From Paguma larvata (taxonomy: Eukaryota; Chordata; Mammalia; Carnivora; Viverridae): a DNA stretch of 64,000 bases. The notes beneath the pieces are model-generated. The model searched no databases. It saw nothing but the letters and a program-made list of their open reading frames with translations, and was not told where the DNA came from. The position numbers and the translations under genes are program-made. Position 1 is the first letter of the stretch. Each line of letters opens with the position of its first letter. Of the stretch, positions 46,166 to 56,560 are shown one piece after another. The stretch covers positions 22,593,957 to 22,657,956 of the forward strand of contig CM057835.1 of assembly GCA_030068075.1 (NCBI GenBank). Direction: 5' to 3'.

Positions 46166-46611
46166 CCCATTGTTTCCAGCATCCTTTCCAGCTCTGAAAA
46201 GCTTTTATCCCCCTATCTGCTGCATGCAATTCATTACAGAAAGAAAGGCCTATTTTGAGACCACCAAGCCAGGGAAATGACATGGGAAATGACTGTCATA
46301 GGGGAAGCGAGCCCAAGAGAAGTCGGCGGTATTCAAAGGGACCAAGGTGACTGAGGCTCCCTAAGGAGAGGGATCAGGACGCAGATAAGGAGCAATTAAA
46401 CCAGCAGAGAAACCCTGCCTGGGCAGCTTAGGTTTACATTAGGAATGACATCATCTTTCCATGAAAAACCTAATGAGACTATGGCTTGTGTGTACATCTC
46501 CCGACTGTAGCCAAGGGCAGGTCTTCTGCCCCATATCCAAGCCGAGACCATCCCTTTAGGACTCCGTACAGTATTTGTTTTCTAATTGTCCTCTGGCCTG
46601 AGCCACCTTTA

Positions 46612-46680
46612 TTTCTCCTCCCTCCCTTCCTTCCTCTTCCCTCCCCGTTTCTTCCTCCCTTCCTTTCTCTCTCTCTCAAA
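46612..46680. repeat. Polypyrimidine tract
   Basis: Nearly pure C/T (cctccc, ttcc, ctctct) followed by an A10 run at 46694. It resembles a SINE tail, but no SINE head lies nearby. Confidence 0.85.
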
Positions 46681-46699
46681 AACACACATAGTTAAAAAA

Positions 46700-47677
46700 A
46701 AAATAGCATAAAATCATATAAGGTAAAAAGTCCCTCTTTCATCCTTCCTCCTGACTCTACTTCTGTCGTCCCCTTTCCAGAGTCAGTCACTGCTACCATT
46801 TTCTTAACTAAACTTCAAAAGGTGTTCTCTGTGCAGACCTGTATATATATGCATTCATAGCCCCCTTTTTATAAAAAGGTCTTGCCTCTTTGTTTTTCTA
46901 AGTTCTGTTCAGTCTTGGTGTAAATGTACCTAGTTCAATACAGTGTGCATGTACCCAGAAAGTTGGATACATCAAATTTTATTGCGATAGGTCTAAACGG
47001 AAAAGTTATAAATGTTAGTTAAAAAGAAAAAAAAATGTTCTATGCCTTAGTAGGCAATTTAAAACAAACACACAAAAATATCTTTGCGTTAATAGACGAT
47101 TCTTTCTTCCCCTCCCCACCATTGAATCAGCTGTGTCTGTACTTGGGTACGGGGGGTTTCCTGAAGCTGAGCTTTCCTGTGTTTGAACTGTTCTTGTGAT
47201 ACAAAGAAAATATATTATGACTTTTTGGACAATGTGCATTTTATAGTTTCCGTAATGAGCCAAGAGAGCCCATCGGTATTCAAACCCCAGCAGGACGGCA
47301 CTGCCCCAGAAAAGCACATTGCAAGTGACCTCCATGAGAGGATCGAGTCAGACCGTGTTGTGTAATCTTCCGCCGGAGAGTCACTTGTGAGGGAGCGGCA
47401 CCCACTTGGCACTGCCTTAGGCAGAGTGAGAGGTGCCGAGAGGTAAACTGCTGACATCTTAGGTAAAAGCAGATCCCTATCGGTTTGAAGGAAATCACAA
47501 TACAATAGGAAGTATATGTTAAAATTACGCAGAACTGTGCCAGGAGCAAGTGTAGCTGGAATTCTGAGAAGACAGGGAGGTCCTCCCTGTCACCAGGGAG
47601 CAGGCAAGGCTTGCCAGGAGCACTAAGTTGAGTGGGGCCTGAGAGAGTAGAAGGGGCAGCAGTTAGGACCAGGGGAG
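46700..47677. other. Unique DNA; weak old L1 similarity
   Basis: 46780-46880 (ccagagtcagtcactgctaccattttctt; cctgtatatatatgcatt) recalls antisense L1M 3' sequence. Frames at 47015-47335 and 47183-47365 are unrecognised. Confidence 0.4.
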
Positions 47678-48507
47678 GGGAGACGGCTGCTGTAACAAAG
47701 GACCCTGACCTGGGTGGCTCGAAACAACTGGAATGAAGGCAGCCTGTGCTTCCTCTGAACCCTGTAGGGGAGAATCCTTCCTTGCCTCTTCCTAGTGTCT
47801 AGGGGCTGCTGGCAGTCTTGGCGGTGTCCCTCAGCTGGTGACTGTCTCCCTCCAGTCTCTGCTCTGTTGTCATATTGATGTGGGAAACAAAGGCAGGAGG
47901 AAATGGCAGACAGAACTAAATTTCCTTATAACCTGCAGCCCATTGACAAACACTTGAGGCCCCAGGAACTCCCTGCTGTCTTAATGCTAATGCTTTGCTG
48001 GAGGGAAAACAACCTTGGCTTGACAACAGCTAGGCCTCCACTATCCTGGGAGTCTTCTTTAGCATCTGAAAATCTCGCTGGCAACTTCTCCTGGACTTCG
48101 CCTTCCCCCAACTCCACAGTATATAACCAGCCTCTCCTCATGGTCCCAGAGCAGCTCTTCCTGCCTACGGGTCCTGTCCACCTGCTTTGATAAAATCACC
48201 CTTTTGCGCCAAAGACGTCTTCAAGAATTTTCTTGGCGTGGGCTCGGCACCCCACAAAACCCCATCAATATGGCCACCTTCTTTTCCTCTGTGTATCTGT
48301 GTCTTCACTGGCGTTCTCCTCTCTTAGGGATACCAGTCATGTTGGATTAAGGGCCTACCCGACTCCAGCATGACCTCACCTTAACTTAACTAATTACATC
48401 TGCAGTGACCTTATTTCCGAATAAGGTTACATCCTGAGGGATTGGGGAGATAGGGCTTCAACATATCTCTTTGGTGGTGGGGGTGGGGGGACACACAATT
48501 CAACTCG
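47678..48507 (-). mobile_element. MLT1-type MaLR LTR, split
   Basis: Reverse LTR: 'ggctgctgtaacaaaggacc', 'tgggtggctcgaaacaac', 'gtaggggagaatccttccttgcctcttcc' on the left. After the insertion comes 'ctgtgtatctgtgtcttc', 'ccagtcatgttggattaagggcc', 'gaataaggttacatcctgag', 'ggggacacacaattcaac'. The two halves join correctly if 47876-48271 is removed. Confidence 0.85.
47876..48267 (+). mobile_element. Solo LTR of a class I (gamma-like) endogenous retrovirus
   Basis: A 392-bp element. Termini TGATG...CATCA form a perfect 5-bp inverted repeat with TG/CA ends. The 4-bp target duplication atat lies at 47872-47875 and 48268-48271; 4 bp is the size made by gammaretrovirus-type integrases. A TATA-like tatataacc is at 48120-48128. 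A polyadenylation-like ataaaa is near 48190, and 'ttcttggcgtgggctcggcacccc' is a typical R-U5 end. No internal viral sequence remains, as expected after recombination between two LTRs. A 95-codon frame (47903-48190) across U3 is incidental. Confidence 0.9.
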
Positions 48508-49264
48508 AGTGGCAAGGATTCTCCACTTGGCTCCATTTCCGGTCTGCCTCACCTTCTGCCCCCCTGGGCAAAGCCAAGGTGCACAGAGTTCAGTCCCCTC
48601 TTCTCCAGGGACCCCACCTCTCCCTCAGTACCCGATTTGCACAGCCTCCCTGTGGAGGTTCCTGTCACCCAGAACTTCTGCTCCTGCAAAACAGCCGCGG
48701 AGGGGTGTCTCATCTGAGCATCCTTTCCCATAGCCCGGGGTCCTCGGTTCCTTTTCCTGCTCTGCTCCCCATCTCCTGACTCACATCCCTCTTCACTACC
48801 TTAGACCCCATGAATTCACCTGTGTGCTCTCCTTGGCGCCACCACGGTCCCTGTCCCCTGACAGCCCTTGCAGCCAACCAGCATGAGGTCTGCCTCTTCC
48901 AGCGTGGATCCATACTGCAGGAAAAACTAGGAAAAAAAAAGAAAAAACCACACATGCCTTTGCCTATTTCTCTAAAAAACATCCATTTGTCATTTCAGCC
49001 TTAGCTGCGTCTCAACACATGTGCTCTCATCCGCATTTGATTCCTTTTCCTGTTTCCCACATCGGCTTCCCACACTCCCCCCGCCCCTGTCCCCATTACC
49101 CCCCTCCCTCTGGACTGACATTGTTCTCTATCACACAGAGTATAGGAACCATCAAACACAAACTTGTTTAACTTCCTCCTGCTCTGGCTCCAAGTGCTGA
49201 CCCAGCTTCCCTCTCCTATTCATCTCTGCTCTGTAGTCCCAGGGCATTTTTTCTAAGAAGGTAA
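48508..49264. other. Unique pyrimidine-rich DNA
   Basis: Overlapping frames on both strands (48471-48779, 48710-48982 minus) with no domain. No repeat identified. Confidence 0.45.
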
Positions 49265-49600
49265 TTCATGTTTACTGAATCCCTCCTGAGCGCCAGGCAC
49301 TAGCTCGGTGTTCTCACCTATTACCTCACTGTGACACGTACGTTGTTCTAATTTTGCTTGGTTGCTTTTCTATCTGGCCCTCCAGCTACAAGCTTCTCAT
49401 GAAATCTCTTGGACATCTTTACTCATCATGCACTATTCCATGTAAACTTCTAGAACTTTATGAACCCAGTACGGATTATCTCTAAATTACAGATGAGGAA
49501 ACGAAAGCTTATCGTGTTAAGCCACTTGACCAACCTTGATACCACCTGGATGTAGCAGAGCCCGGATGTAGGCACAAGTCCACCTACCACACAGACTCCC
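49265..49600 (-). mobile_element. MIR, antisense, interrupted
   Basis: First part 'gtttactgaatccctcctgagcgccaggcac' at 49268-49330, then about 120 bp of other DNA, then 'attatctctaaattacagatgaggaaacg' and 'cagagcccggatgtaggcac'. Confidence 0.7.
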
Positions 49601-49764
49601 ACACAACACTGAACAAGCAAGTGGCACATTGCTAACTCAGGCTCAGATGGAGAGTGAATGAGGGCCTGCTCTGACTTGCCCCATTGGCTGCCTCCTTCCT
49701 CTGTAAACAGGAACCATTCTCAGAGTCTGGAGTAAGGATTATTCTAAGAATTATTTAAGCCCTT

Positions 49765-49870
49765 TCGTTTACTTGTTCAACAAATATTTAATGAGAGTCT
49801 TATATGTGTCAAACCCTGTGCTAGAAAGTGTAGACACGATCATGAGCAAAACAGAACAGGGACTTTTGTA
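49765..49870 (-). mobile_element. L2 3' fragment, antisense
   Basis: 'tcaacaaatatttaatgagagtcttatatgtgtcaaaccctgtgctag', 'gatcatgagcaaaacagaacagg'. Confidence 0.65.
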
Positions 49871-50254
49871 GGCTAAGGACTTGTCTGCAAATGGCTTAAT
49901 GTATAGATGGATGGTGGGCATCCCCAGCCCCGTGCACAGCCCGTCCACAGCCCTTCCATGTACCTCAGGACACCTGAGCCCGACGACAGGGATCCATTTC
50001 CTCCTCCAGAGGTGTCTGGGGGAAATGAGAAAAGGGTTTCCCTTTTTCCAGTTTCCCTTCCCTCCTTTGGAGAGAAAATGGTGAACAAGGCTGTTTTCCA
50101 TCACTGAATGTATGGATTACAGCCAGAGTTCAAAACCACTCCTGAGGTCCCTAAGTGGGAACGCAGAGTCCCACACCAGCCCTAACCACAGTTCCTTACC
50201 TGTTCACTGCCCATATGAAAAGTGTGTTCACTTCCTGACAGGTTCACACAGGTA
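49871..50254. other. Unique DNA, no gene recognised
   Basis: Several overlapping frames in both directions (49769-50104 minus, 49881-50107 plus) cancel each other as evidence. Confidence 0.45.
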
Positions 50255-50465
50255 CAGACTTTAACTATTGGCCTTTGGACTGGATAGTTCTTGCTCTGCG
50301 GGGCCGTCCCACACACCCTATGATAGGAGGAGCATCCACGGCCTCTACCTACCACATCCAGGGAGCTACCTCACCACCTTCCCACTCAGGACAACTAAAA
50401 ATGTCTTGGACACTGCTAAACGTTGCCTGAGTGAGGGCAGAATCAGCCCCCTCTTAAAAACCACT
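50255..50465 (-). mobile_element. MER20-type hAT element
   Basis: Reverse MER20 order: 'actggatagttcttgctctgcggggccgtcc', 'gaggagcatccacggcctctacc', 'aggacaactaaaaatgtcttggacac', 'cctcttaaaaaccactgtt'. Confidence 0.85.
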
Positions 50466-51929
50466 GTTCCAGTGCATTGAAAATTGCTCAGATGACCTCT
50501 AAGGCACCAGCTGGAGACCTACATCACCTGAGGGCCACAGAGGAGCCTCTCTAAGGAGGAGACCCCAGTGCGGCCAGAATTCTCCCTCTCAAGAAGGCTG
50601 CAGAAGTAAGCACTGTGAGCATCTGACTCAGCTCAGATTAAACATGTCCAGGCTCACCCAGGGCCTCGGGAAATGCTCAGTCACCAAACTGCGCCTAGAG
50701 TCACAGCACTTTTGTTGTAGTGCCCCCAGCTGGATAAGCGGCAGGTTAATCCTCCCCAAAGACTCGGATCTGCATAGCTCAAATCGTTTCTTCTGTAGTC
50801 GCTTCCTACCAGATACCTGGCTGTCATCACTTCCTGAAATGCTTTTGTTAGAGTATTGTCTCTCTTTTCCACATGTCCTGTCCTGTAAAATGTGATCCTC
50901 CCCACGAGAGCACAGTAAATCACTGACGTTTTATCTCGAATTGGCTAACCGATCCTTTCCCTCAAGGTCCTGTGGAAATCAGACACGTGTCGGCCAGCTT
51001 TGACTAGAAGCCAGCGATGTCCCTAGATCTTCTCAACAGGTGGCTTTGCAGCCATATCGTCCATATGCCAGGATGAAACTGGCTGAATTCGGGCATGTCA
51101 ATTTGAGGAGGGTTTTTCCAATCCTAACCGCACAAACCCCAGGACATCGTGACTGGTGTGTGGAGGCTGCATGAGAGCAGCCTCCCCTCAGGAGGGTCCT
51201 CTGTGAGCACAAGCACCCCAGCACTGAGAAAGGGAAAAAAAAAAAAAAGCGAAGCAAAGGACAGAGGAGATGGAGACCCGTGTTGACTTGACTTTTTCTG
51301 CCTACTTGCCACGAAGGCTGGTGGGGGACTGTGACCTGTTACAATGGTTTCTTGAGAAGAAATCTTTCGATAAGTATTTATGGACAATCGACTTTGTGCC
51401 AGACCCAGTGGGATTGATTTGAACTGTTTTCCTCCCCAGGCCTCATCCTACAGCAGTACTGGCCCCCACGGCTCCTTAGTAAGGGATAGAGTATGTGCCA
51501 CTGAGAATGTGTTGCCAAGAAATGGGGTTGTGTTTCCTGTCCAAGACCAGTTCAGTTCTAACCAGTTATAACATGGGAATTTGGAGCGGAGACAAAGAGG
51601 ATACAGGAAGATTAAGGAGATTCTGACCCCACTGGCTGTCTTCTAGAATCTCTGACCCTAAATGGGACCAGAGAGAAGATCCAAGAAACACCTAGGTCTT
51701 CAAGCTTCTCATTAGCACACCAGAGGTCAGGGCTAATGGCATACACTTGTGTCAACCTGGTCCTGGACCCCAAACCACTGGGGAAACGGATGTCCAACCC
51801 CTGTGGTTCCCCACGACAAGGGAATTCACCCATCGGAATTCACATTCCACTCTCTGTGGTAGATTCTTCCATTCCTGCATGGCTACAGATACCCAAAAAG
51901 TGACTTGGCCATTGGTATAGCCCTATCCC
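50466..51929. other. Unique DNA, no gene recognised
   Basis: Frames of 60-87 codons, none with a known domain. A12 run at 51237-51248. Confidence 0.45.
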
Positions 51930-52125
51930 ACTGTTTCATAAAGTGTGGTACTTCAACCACCTGCATCGAAATCACCCACAGGTGTTTAAAATGCATGTTA
52001 AAAAAAAGCAGCCTCACTCTCGACTAAATAAATCAGAATCCCAAAGGAGTAAGAGTCAAGTATCTGATTTTTTTAAATTTCAGTCTTAGGTGATTCTTAC
52101 ACAGACTAATTTGGGAATCATTGGT
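51930..52125 (+). mobile_element. MER5-type hAT element
   Basis: 'aaagtgtggtacttcaaccacctgcatcgaaatcaccc', 'taaataaatcagaatcccaaagg', 'ttaggtgattcttacacagactaatttgggaatc'. Confidence 0.75.
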
Positions 52126-52134
52126 AAGGTGAAA

Positions 52135-52380
52135 AGAAGACTTTGAGGCTAGGCTGACCTAGGTTCAAACCCAACCCTGCTACTTTCGGGCTGTGTGACA
52201 TTAAGCAAATTGCTTAGCCTCTTTTTCATTTCTAAAATGGAGAAAGTAAAGCCTACGTAACGGGGCTTGGTATAAGAATCAATATGATAATACATTAAAA
52301 AAGGCTCAGTCTGGTTTATGTGCTTACATAGCACGTGCTCCATATGTCAGCTGTTGTTATTGTCATTATAGTTTGGTGGA
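52135..52380 (+). mobile_element. Near full-length MIR
   Basis: 'ctaggttcaaacccaaccctgctactttcgggctgtgtgac', 'gcctctttttcatttctaaaatgg', 'gtgcttacatagcacgtgctcc', 'gctgttgttattgtcatt'. Confidence 0.88.
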
Positions 52381-52639
52381 ATTTAGCCAAATGATCAAAC
52401 CTACTGTTGGTCTTTGGAACTGCTGAGTCTTTCTAACCAAACCCTTGCTGCAGATTATAACAGTCAAAACTGGAAGATCCACAGTACAGGATCATTGTTA
52501 CTCTTCACTGGACGCTCTGAGGCAGGCTTTTCTGGACCCTGAGGACCGAGCAGAGCTATTCAACCCAACAGAGCTCTGGGAAGGAAAGGCAGACAGATTG
52601 CTGGGGAGAAAGTTCCTGCTAACCCATCCACTCCTTTTT

Positions 52640-52864
52640 TTTTTTTTAATTTTTTTTAACGTTTTTATTTTATTTTTTGAGAGACATAGAGACAGAGTGT
52701 GAGCAAGGGATGGGCAGAGAGAGAGGGACACAGAATCTGAAGCAGGCTCCAGGCTCTGAGCCATCAGCACAGAGCCCGACGCGGGGCTCGAACTCACAGA
52801 CCGTGAGATTATGACCTGAGCTGAAAGTCGGCCGCCTAACCGACTGAGCCACCCAGGCGCCCCC
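52640..52864 (-). mobile_element. Felid SINE, consensus-like
   Basis: Target repeat cactccttttt at 52629-52639 and 52868-52878. Head 'gagccacccaggcgcccc' at the right end. Confidence 0.96.
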
Positions 52865-53479
52865 GTGCACTCCTTTTTAAACGCTCGAGTACCCAGATGC
52901 CGAAAGGGCCTGATCTCAGCAGTACGCACACACAGACCTGACCTTGCGCGCAGCTCCTCCGTGCCAGGGCCAGCACCCACGGCGCAACTGACAGGCACAG
53001 TGTGATAAGCAAGCTATTTTCTGAATCTGCACAAGGAATGTTTAATATTCCAGAGCTCATACAAACGGAAGAGGCTGCTAAACAGTGTCGGAAAGTTCTG
53101 CAGAAAAGCATTATGCATTTCTCAAGGAAATTATTTTTAAAAGCTTTTCCACTGACAGTTTCTTCAAAGGGAGACAATTGTTCCTTTCAAAAGTTCCTAT
53201 GTTCCAACAGAGATAAGCAGCTTAGGCCTGCTTATGGGGTGACTAAGTGCTCCTTTACATTCTTATTTCTGCCCCGGATTATTCCAAACCCTCGGCCTCT
53301 TGGAGAAATCAAGTCCCAAGCCTAGGCGCTAGCGGGAGGTCTTCTGATCCCCTAGTTTTGAACCAAAAGAATGAGACTCGTTTATTAAAGGGAGGTTTCC
53401 CCAGTTAGGCATTCCTGAGACTAATCGCCCTCATTTCGTAGCTGGATCGCCCATCATGGTCCTAATTCATCCAAGAGCC
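52865..53479. other. Unique DNA, no gene recognised
   Basis: Frames at 52836-53177 (minus) and 53002-53325 (plus) overlap each other and are unrecognised. Confidence 0.45.
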
Positions 53480-54082
53480 TGCTGGGGGCTGAATGTTTGT
53501 GACCCCTCCTCCCCATTCATACACTGAAGCTTAGTCCCCAGTGTGCTGGTGTTTGCAGGCGGAGACTTTGGGAGGTGAGGAGGTCAGGAAGCTGGTGCCC
53601 TTAGGAATGTGGTTAGTGCCTTTATAAAAGAGGTCCCAGGGAGACCGACTGTTGATTTTGGCTCAGATCATGATTTCACAGTTCATGAGTCCGAGGCCCA
53701 AGTTGGCCTCTGCACCGACAGCAGGAACCCGACAGCAGGAACCCGCTTGAGATTCTTGGTCTCCCTCCCTTTCTGCCCCGCCCCCGCTCACTTGTGCACT
53801 CACACACAGGAGCGTGAGTGAGCATTCTCTCTCTTTCTCTCTCTCTTTCTCGAAAATACATAAACATTTCAAAGAGGCCCTAGAGAACTCCCTCAGCCCC
53901 TCCACCACCTAAAGCACAACAAGAACATGGCAAGTTATGAATCAGAAACAGGCCGCCCCAACCCCCAAACCTGCAGGCATCTCAATCTTGAATTTTCCAG
54001 CCTCCAGAACTATGAGAAATAAGCTTCTGTTGCTTATAAGCTGTCCAGTCTGTGGCATGGTGTGATAGCAGCCCAAACTAAG
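53480..54082 (+). mobile_element. MaLR (MLT1/MST-type) LTR, split by a SINE
   Basis: 'ggggctgaatgtttgtgacccc', 'ggagactttgggaggtgaggaggtc', 'gtgcctttataaaagaggtccc', then after the SINE 'gaactccctcagcccctccaccacc', 'gcctccagaactatgagaaataag', 'tgatagcagcccaaactaag'. Sense orientation, nearly complete. Confidence 0.85.
53637..53870 (+). mobile_element. Felid SINE lacking its head
   Basis: Begins at 'agaccgactgttgattttggc', missing the first ~35 bp including most of the A-box. Target repeat aaagagg(t/c)cc at 53627-53636 and 53871-53880. Contains a 14-bp tandem duplication (cgacagcaggaacc at 53716-53729 and 53730-53743). Confidence 0.93.
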
Positions 54083-54130
54083 AGAGGCCCTATAAGAAGT
54101 CTACCGAGCCAGGATTTTAAAGGTAAGACT

Positions 54131-54357
54131 TGGGGCACCTGAGTGACTCTGTTTGTTAAGTGTCGGACTCTTGATTTTCCGCTCAGGTCAGGATCTCCCT
54201 GTTCGTGGGATCAGGCCCCGCATCAGGCTCCACGCTGACAGCACAGGGCCTGCTTGGGATTCTCTCTCTTCCTCTCTCTCTGCCCCTCCCCATCCCCTGC
54301 TCATGCTCTCTCTCTCTCTCTCTCAAAATAAATGAATAAACTTTAAAAAAAAATAAT
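54131..54357 (+). mobile_element. Felid SINE, older subfamily
   Basis: Target repeat aaagg(t)aagact / aaagacaagact at 54119-54130 and 54358-54369. Body 'actcttgattttccgctcagg'. Confidence 0.94.
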
Positions 54358-54369
54358 AAAGACAAGACT

Positions 54370-54973
54370 AACCAAAATATCTCAGGAACAGTAACATAAG
54401 GTACTTCGTGTTTTCTATTTTTGTTTCTTAATTCGGGAGGTGCGTGGGTACATAAATATCCATTATTTTATCCTTTGTCAATGTTTGTATATCTAAAATA
54501 TTTTATTAAAAATAATGTCTCCAGATATGCAATGACTATGCCCAGGAAAATGTCCTGTCAGTAGTCCTAGTCAATCCTGGCATCACCCAGCTTGTGACAT
54601 GCATTCCTGCACTCTCTCCTTTGAGCACCCTGGCACACGATAGCTATGAACCTTTCCCAGACAATAATACCTGAGAGCAGAGACCTTAGAATTTCCAACA
54701 CACTATGTGGGAATGGAGATCCGGTAAGTATTATTTACTGAATTTTTTGTTCATTAGATTGAGGCCTCTCCTCCTCTAAGAGCCTCTCCCTTCGAACTAC
54801 AGCCTTTCCCCTTTCTCTTCACCCCAAAAGGGTTCACTGCATAATGGCTGAGGTTATTCTAGCACACATAAGCTTTGGTGACCGTGTGAAGGAGTCTCAA
54901 GTTTTACAATATGGATCTTATAAATTATACACATACATGCTCATATTTAATTAAGTCAACTTGGCATGAGTTT
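54370..54973. other. Unique DNA, no feature seen
   Basis: AT-rich; nothing recognised. Confidence 0.45.
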
Positions 54974-56560
54974 AAAGCATAATTCATTTTCCACAAAGTG
55001 AAAGGCATCACAATCCCAGACTTTAGCCTCTACCAAAAAGCTGTAATCATCAAGACAGTATGGTCTCGGCATAAAAACAGACACATAGACCAATGGAATG
55101 GAATAGAGAATGCAGAATTGGACCCACAAACGTATGGCCAACTAATCTTTGACAAATCAGGAAAGAGTATCCAATGGAAAAAAGACAGTCTCTTTAGCAA
55201 ATGGTGGTGGGAGAACTGGACAGCAACATGCAGAAGAATGAAACTAGACCACTTTCGTACACCACTCACAAAAATAAACTAAAAATGGATAAAAGACCTA
55301 CATGCGAGACAGGAAACCATCAAAACCCTCAAGGAGAAAACAGGCAGGAGGTCTTTGACCTCTGCCGCAGCAATTTCTTGCTCAACACATCTCCAAAGGC
55401 GACTAGAATTAAAAGCAAATATGAACTATCGGGACCTCATCAAGATAAAAAGCTTCTGCACTGCAAAGGAAACAATCAACAAAACTAAAAGGCAACCGAC
55501 AGAATGGGAGAAGATATTTGCAAATGACATATCAGATAAAGGGTTAGCATCCGAAATCTATAAAGAACTCACCAAACTCCACACCCAAAAAACAAATAAA
55601 CCAGTGAGAAATGTGCAAAAGACACAAATGGACACTTTTCCAAAGAAGACATGCAGATGGCCAACAGACACATGAAAAGATCCTCAACATCAATCATCAT
55701 CAGGGAAATACAAACCAAAACCACAATTAGATACCACCTCACTCCTGTCAGAATGGCTAACATTAATAACTCAGGAAACAACAGATGCTGGCAACAATGT
55801 GGAGAAACAGGAACCCTCTTGCACTGTTGGTGGGAAGCCAAACTGGTGCAGCCACTCTGGAAAACAGTGCAGACTTTCCTCAAAAAATTAAAAATAGAAC
55901 TATCTTACAACCTAGCAATAGCACTACTAGGAATTTATACAAAGGATACAGGAGTGCCGATCCACAGGGGCACATGCACCCCAATGTTTATAAGCAGTGG
56001 TTTCAACAATAGCCAGGTTATGGCAAGAGCCTAAATGTCCATCAACTGATGAATGGATAAAGAAGATGTGGTTTATATATGCAATGGAATACTACTTGGC
56101 AATGAGAAAGAATGAAATCCTCCCCTTTGTAGCAACGTGGATGGAACCGGAGGGTATTATGCCAAGTGAAATAAGTCATTCAGAGAAAGACAGATATCAT
56201 ATGTTTTCACTCATATGTGGAACTTGAGAAACTTAACAGAAGACCTTGGCGGGGGGAGGTAAGGGGAAAAAAATAGTTACACACAGAGAGGGAGGGAGGC
56301 AAACCATCAGAGACTCTTAAATACAGAAAACCAGAGAACAAACTGAGAGGGGGAAAGTGGGTGGCGGGCATTGAGGAGGGCACTTATGGGGATGAGCACT
56401 GCATGATGTATGTAACCGATGAATCATGGGAAACTACCCCCAAAAGCAAGAGCACACTGTATACACTGTATGTTAACCAACTTGACAATAAATTACATAA
56501 AAAAAATACATACATAATATAAAATAAATCTTTTTAAAAAGCATAATTAGTTTTCCAAAG
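54974..56560 (+). mobile_element. 5'-truncated felid L1 with target duplication
   Basis: The body 54999-56537 (about 1.54 kb) starts inside ORF2 and ends in a 3' UTR with 'gtatgttaaccaacttgacaataaa' and an A-rich tail. Target duplication at 54974-54998 (aaagcataattcattttcca...) and 56538-56560, imperfect. G-rich 3' UTR stretches (gggggaggtaagggg, gagggggaaagtgggtgg) are typical of carnivoran L1. Confidence 0.95.
54998..56227 (+). pseudogene. L1 ORF2 C-terminal remnant
   Basis: C-terminal third of the L1 ORF2 protein (reverse transcriptase/endonuclease), beyond the catalytic RT motifs. Recognisable words: [97 protein letters not shown]. The frame is dead: an in-frame TAA at 55280-55282, a frame change near 55650 and a change back near 56000. 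The residual stop is at 56225-56227. There is no ORF1 and no 5' UTR promoter, so it was non-functional on arrival. Confidence 0.93.

Noticed and set aside
46486..46695. Overlapping frames rich in Leu/Pro/Ser or Arg/Glu/Gly
   Set aside because: Both strands of a polypyrimidine tract; composition artefact.
47903..48190. 95-codon open frame as a small gene
   Set aside because: It lies entirely within the U3 region of the solo LTR and has no recognisable domain.
55355..55675. Intact L1 protein
   Set aside because: The frame continues an ORF2 remnant with an upstream in-frame stop and a downstream frame change; no ORF1 or 5' UTR.
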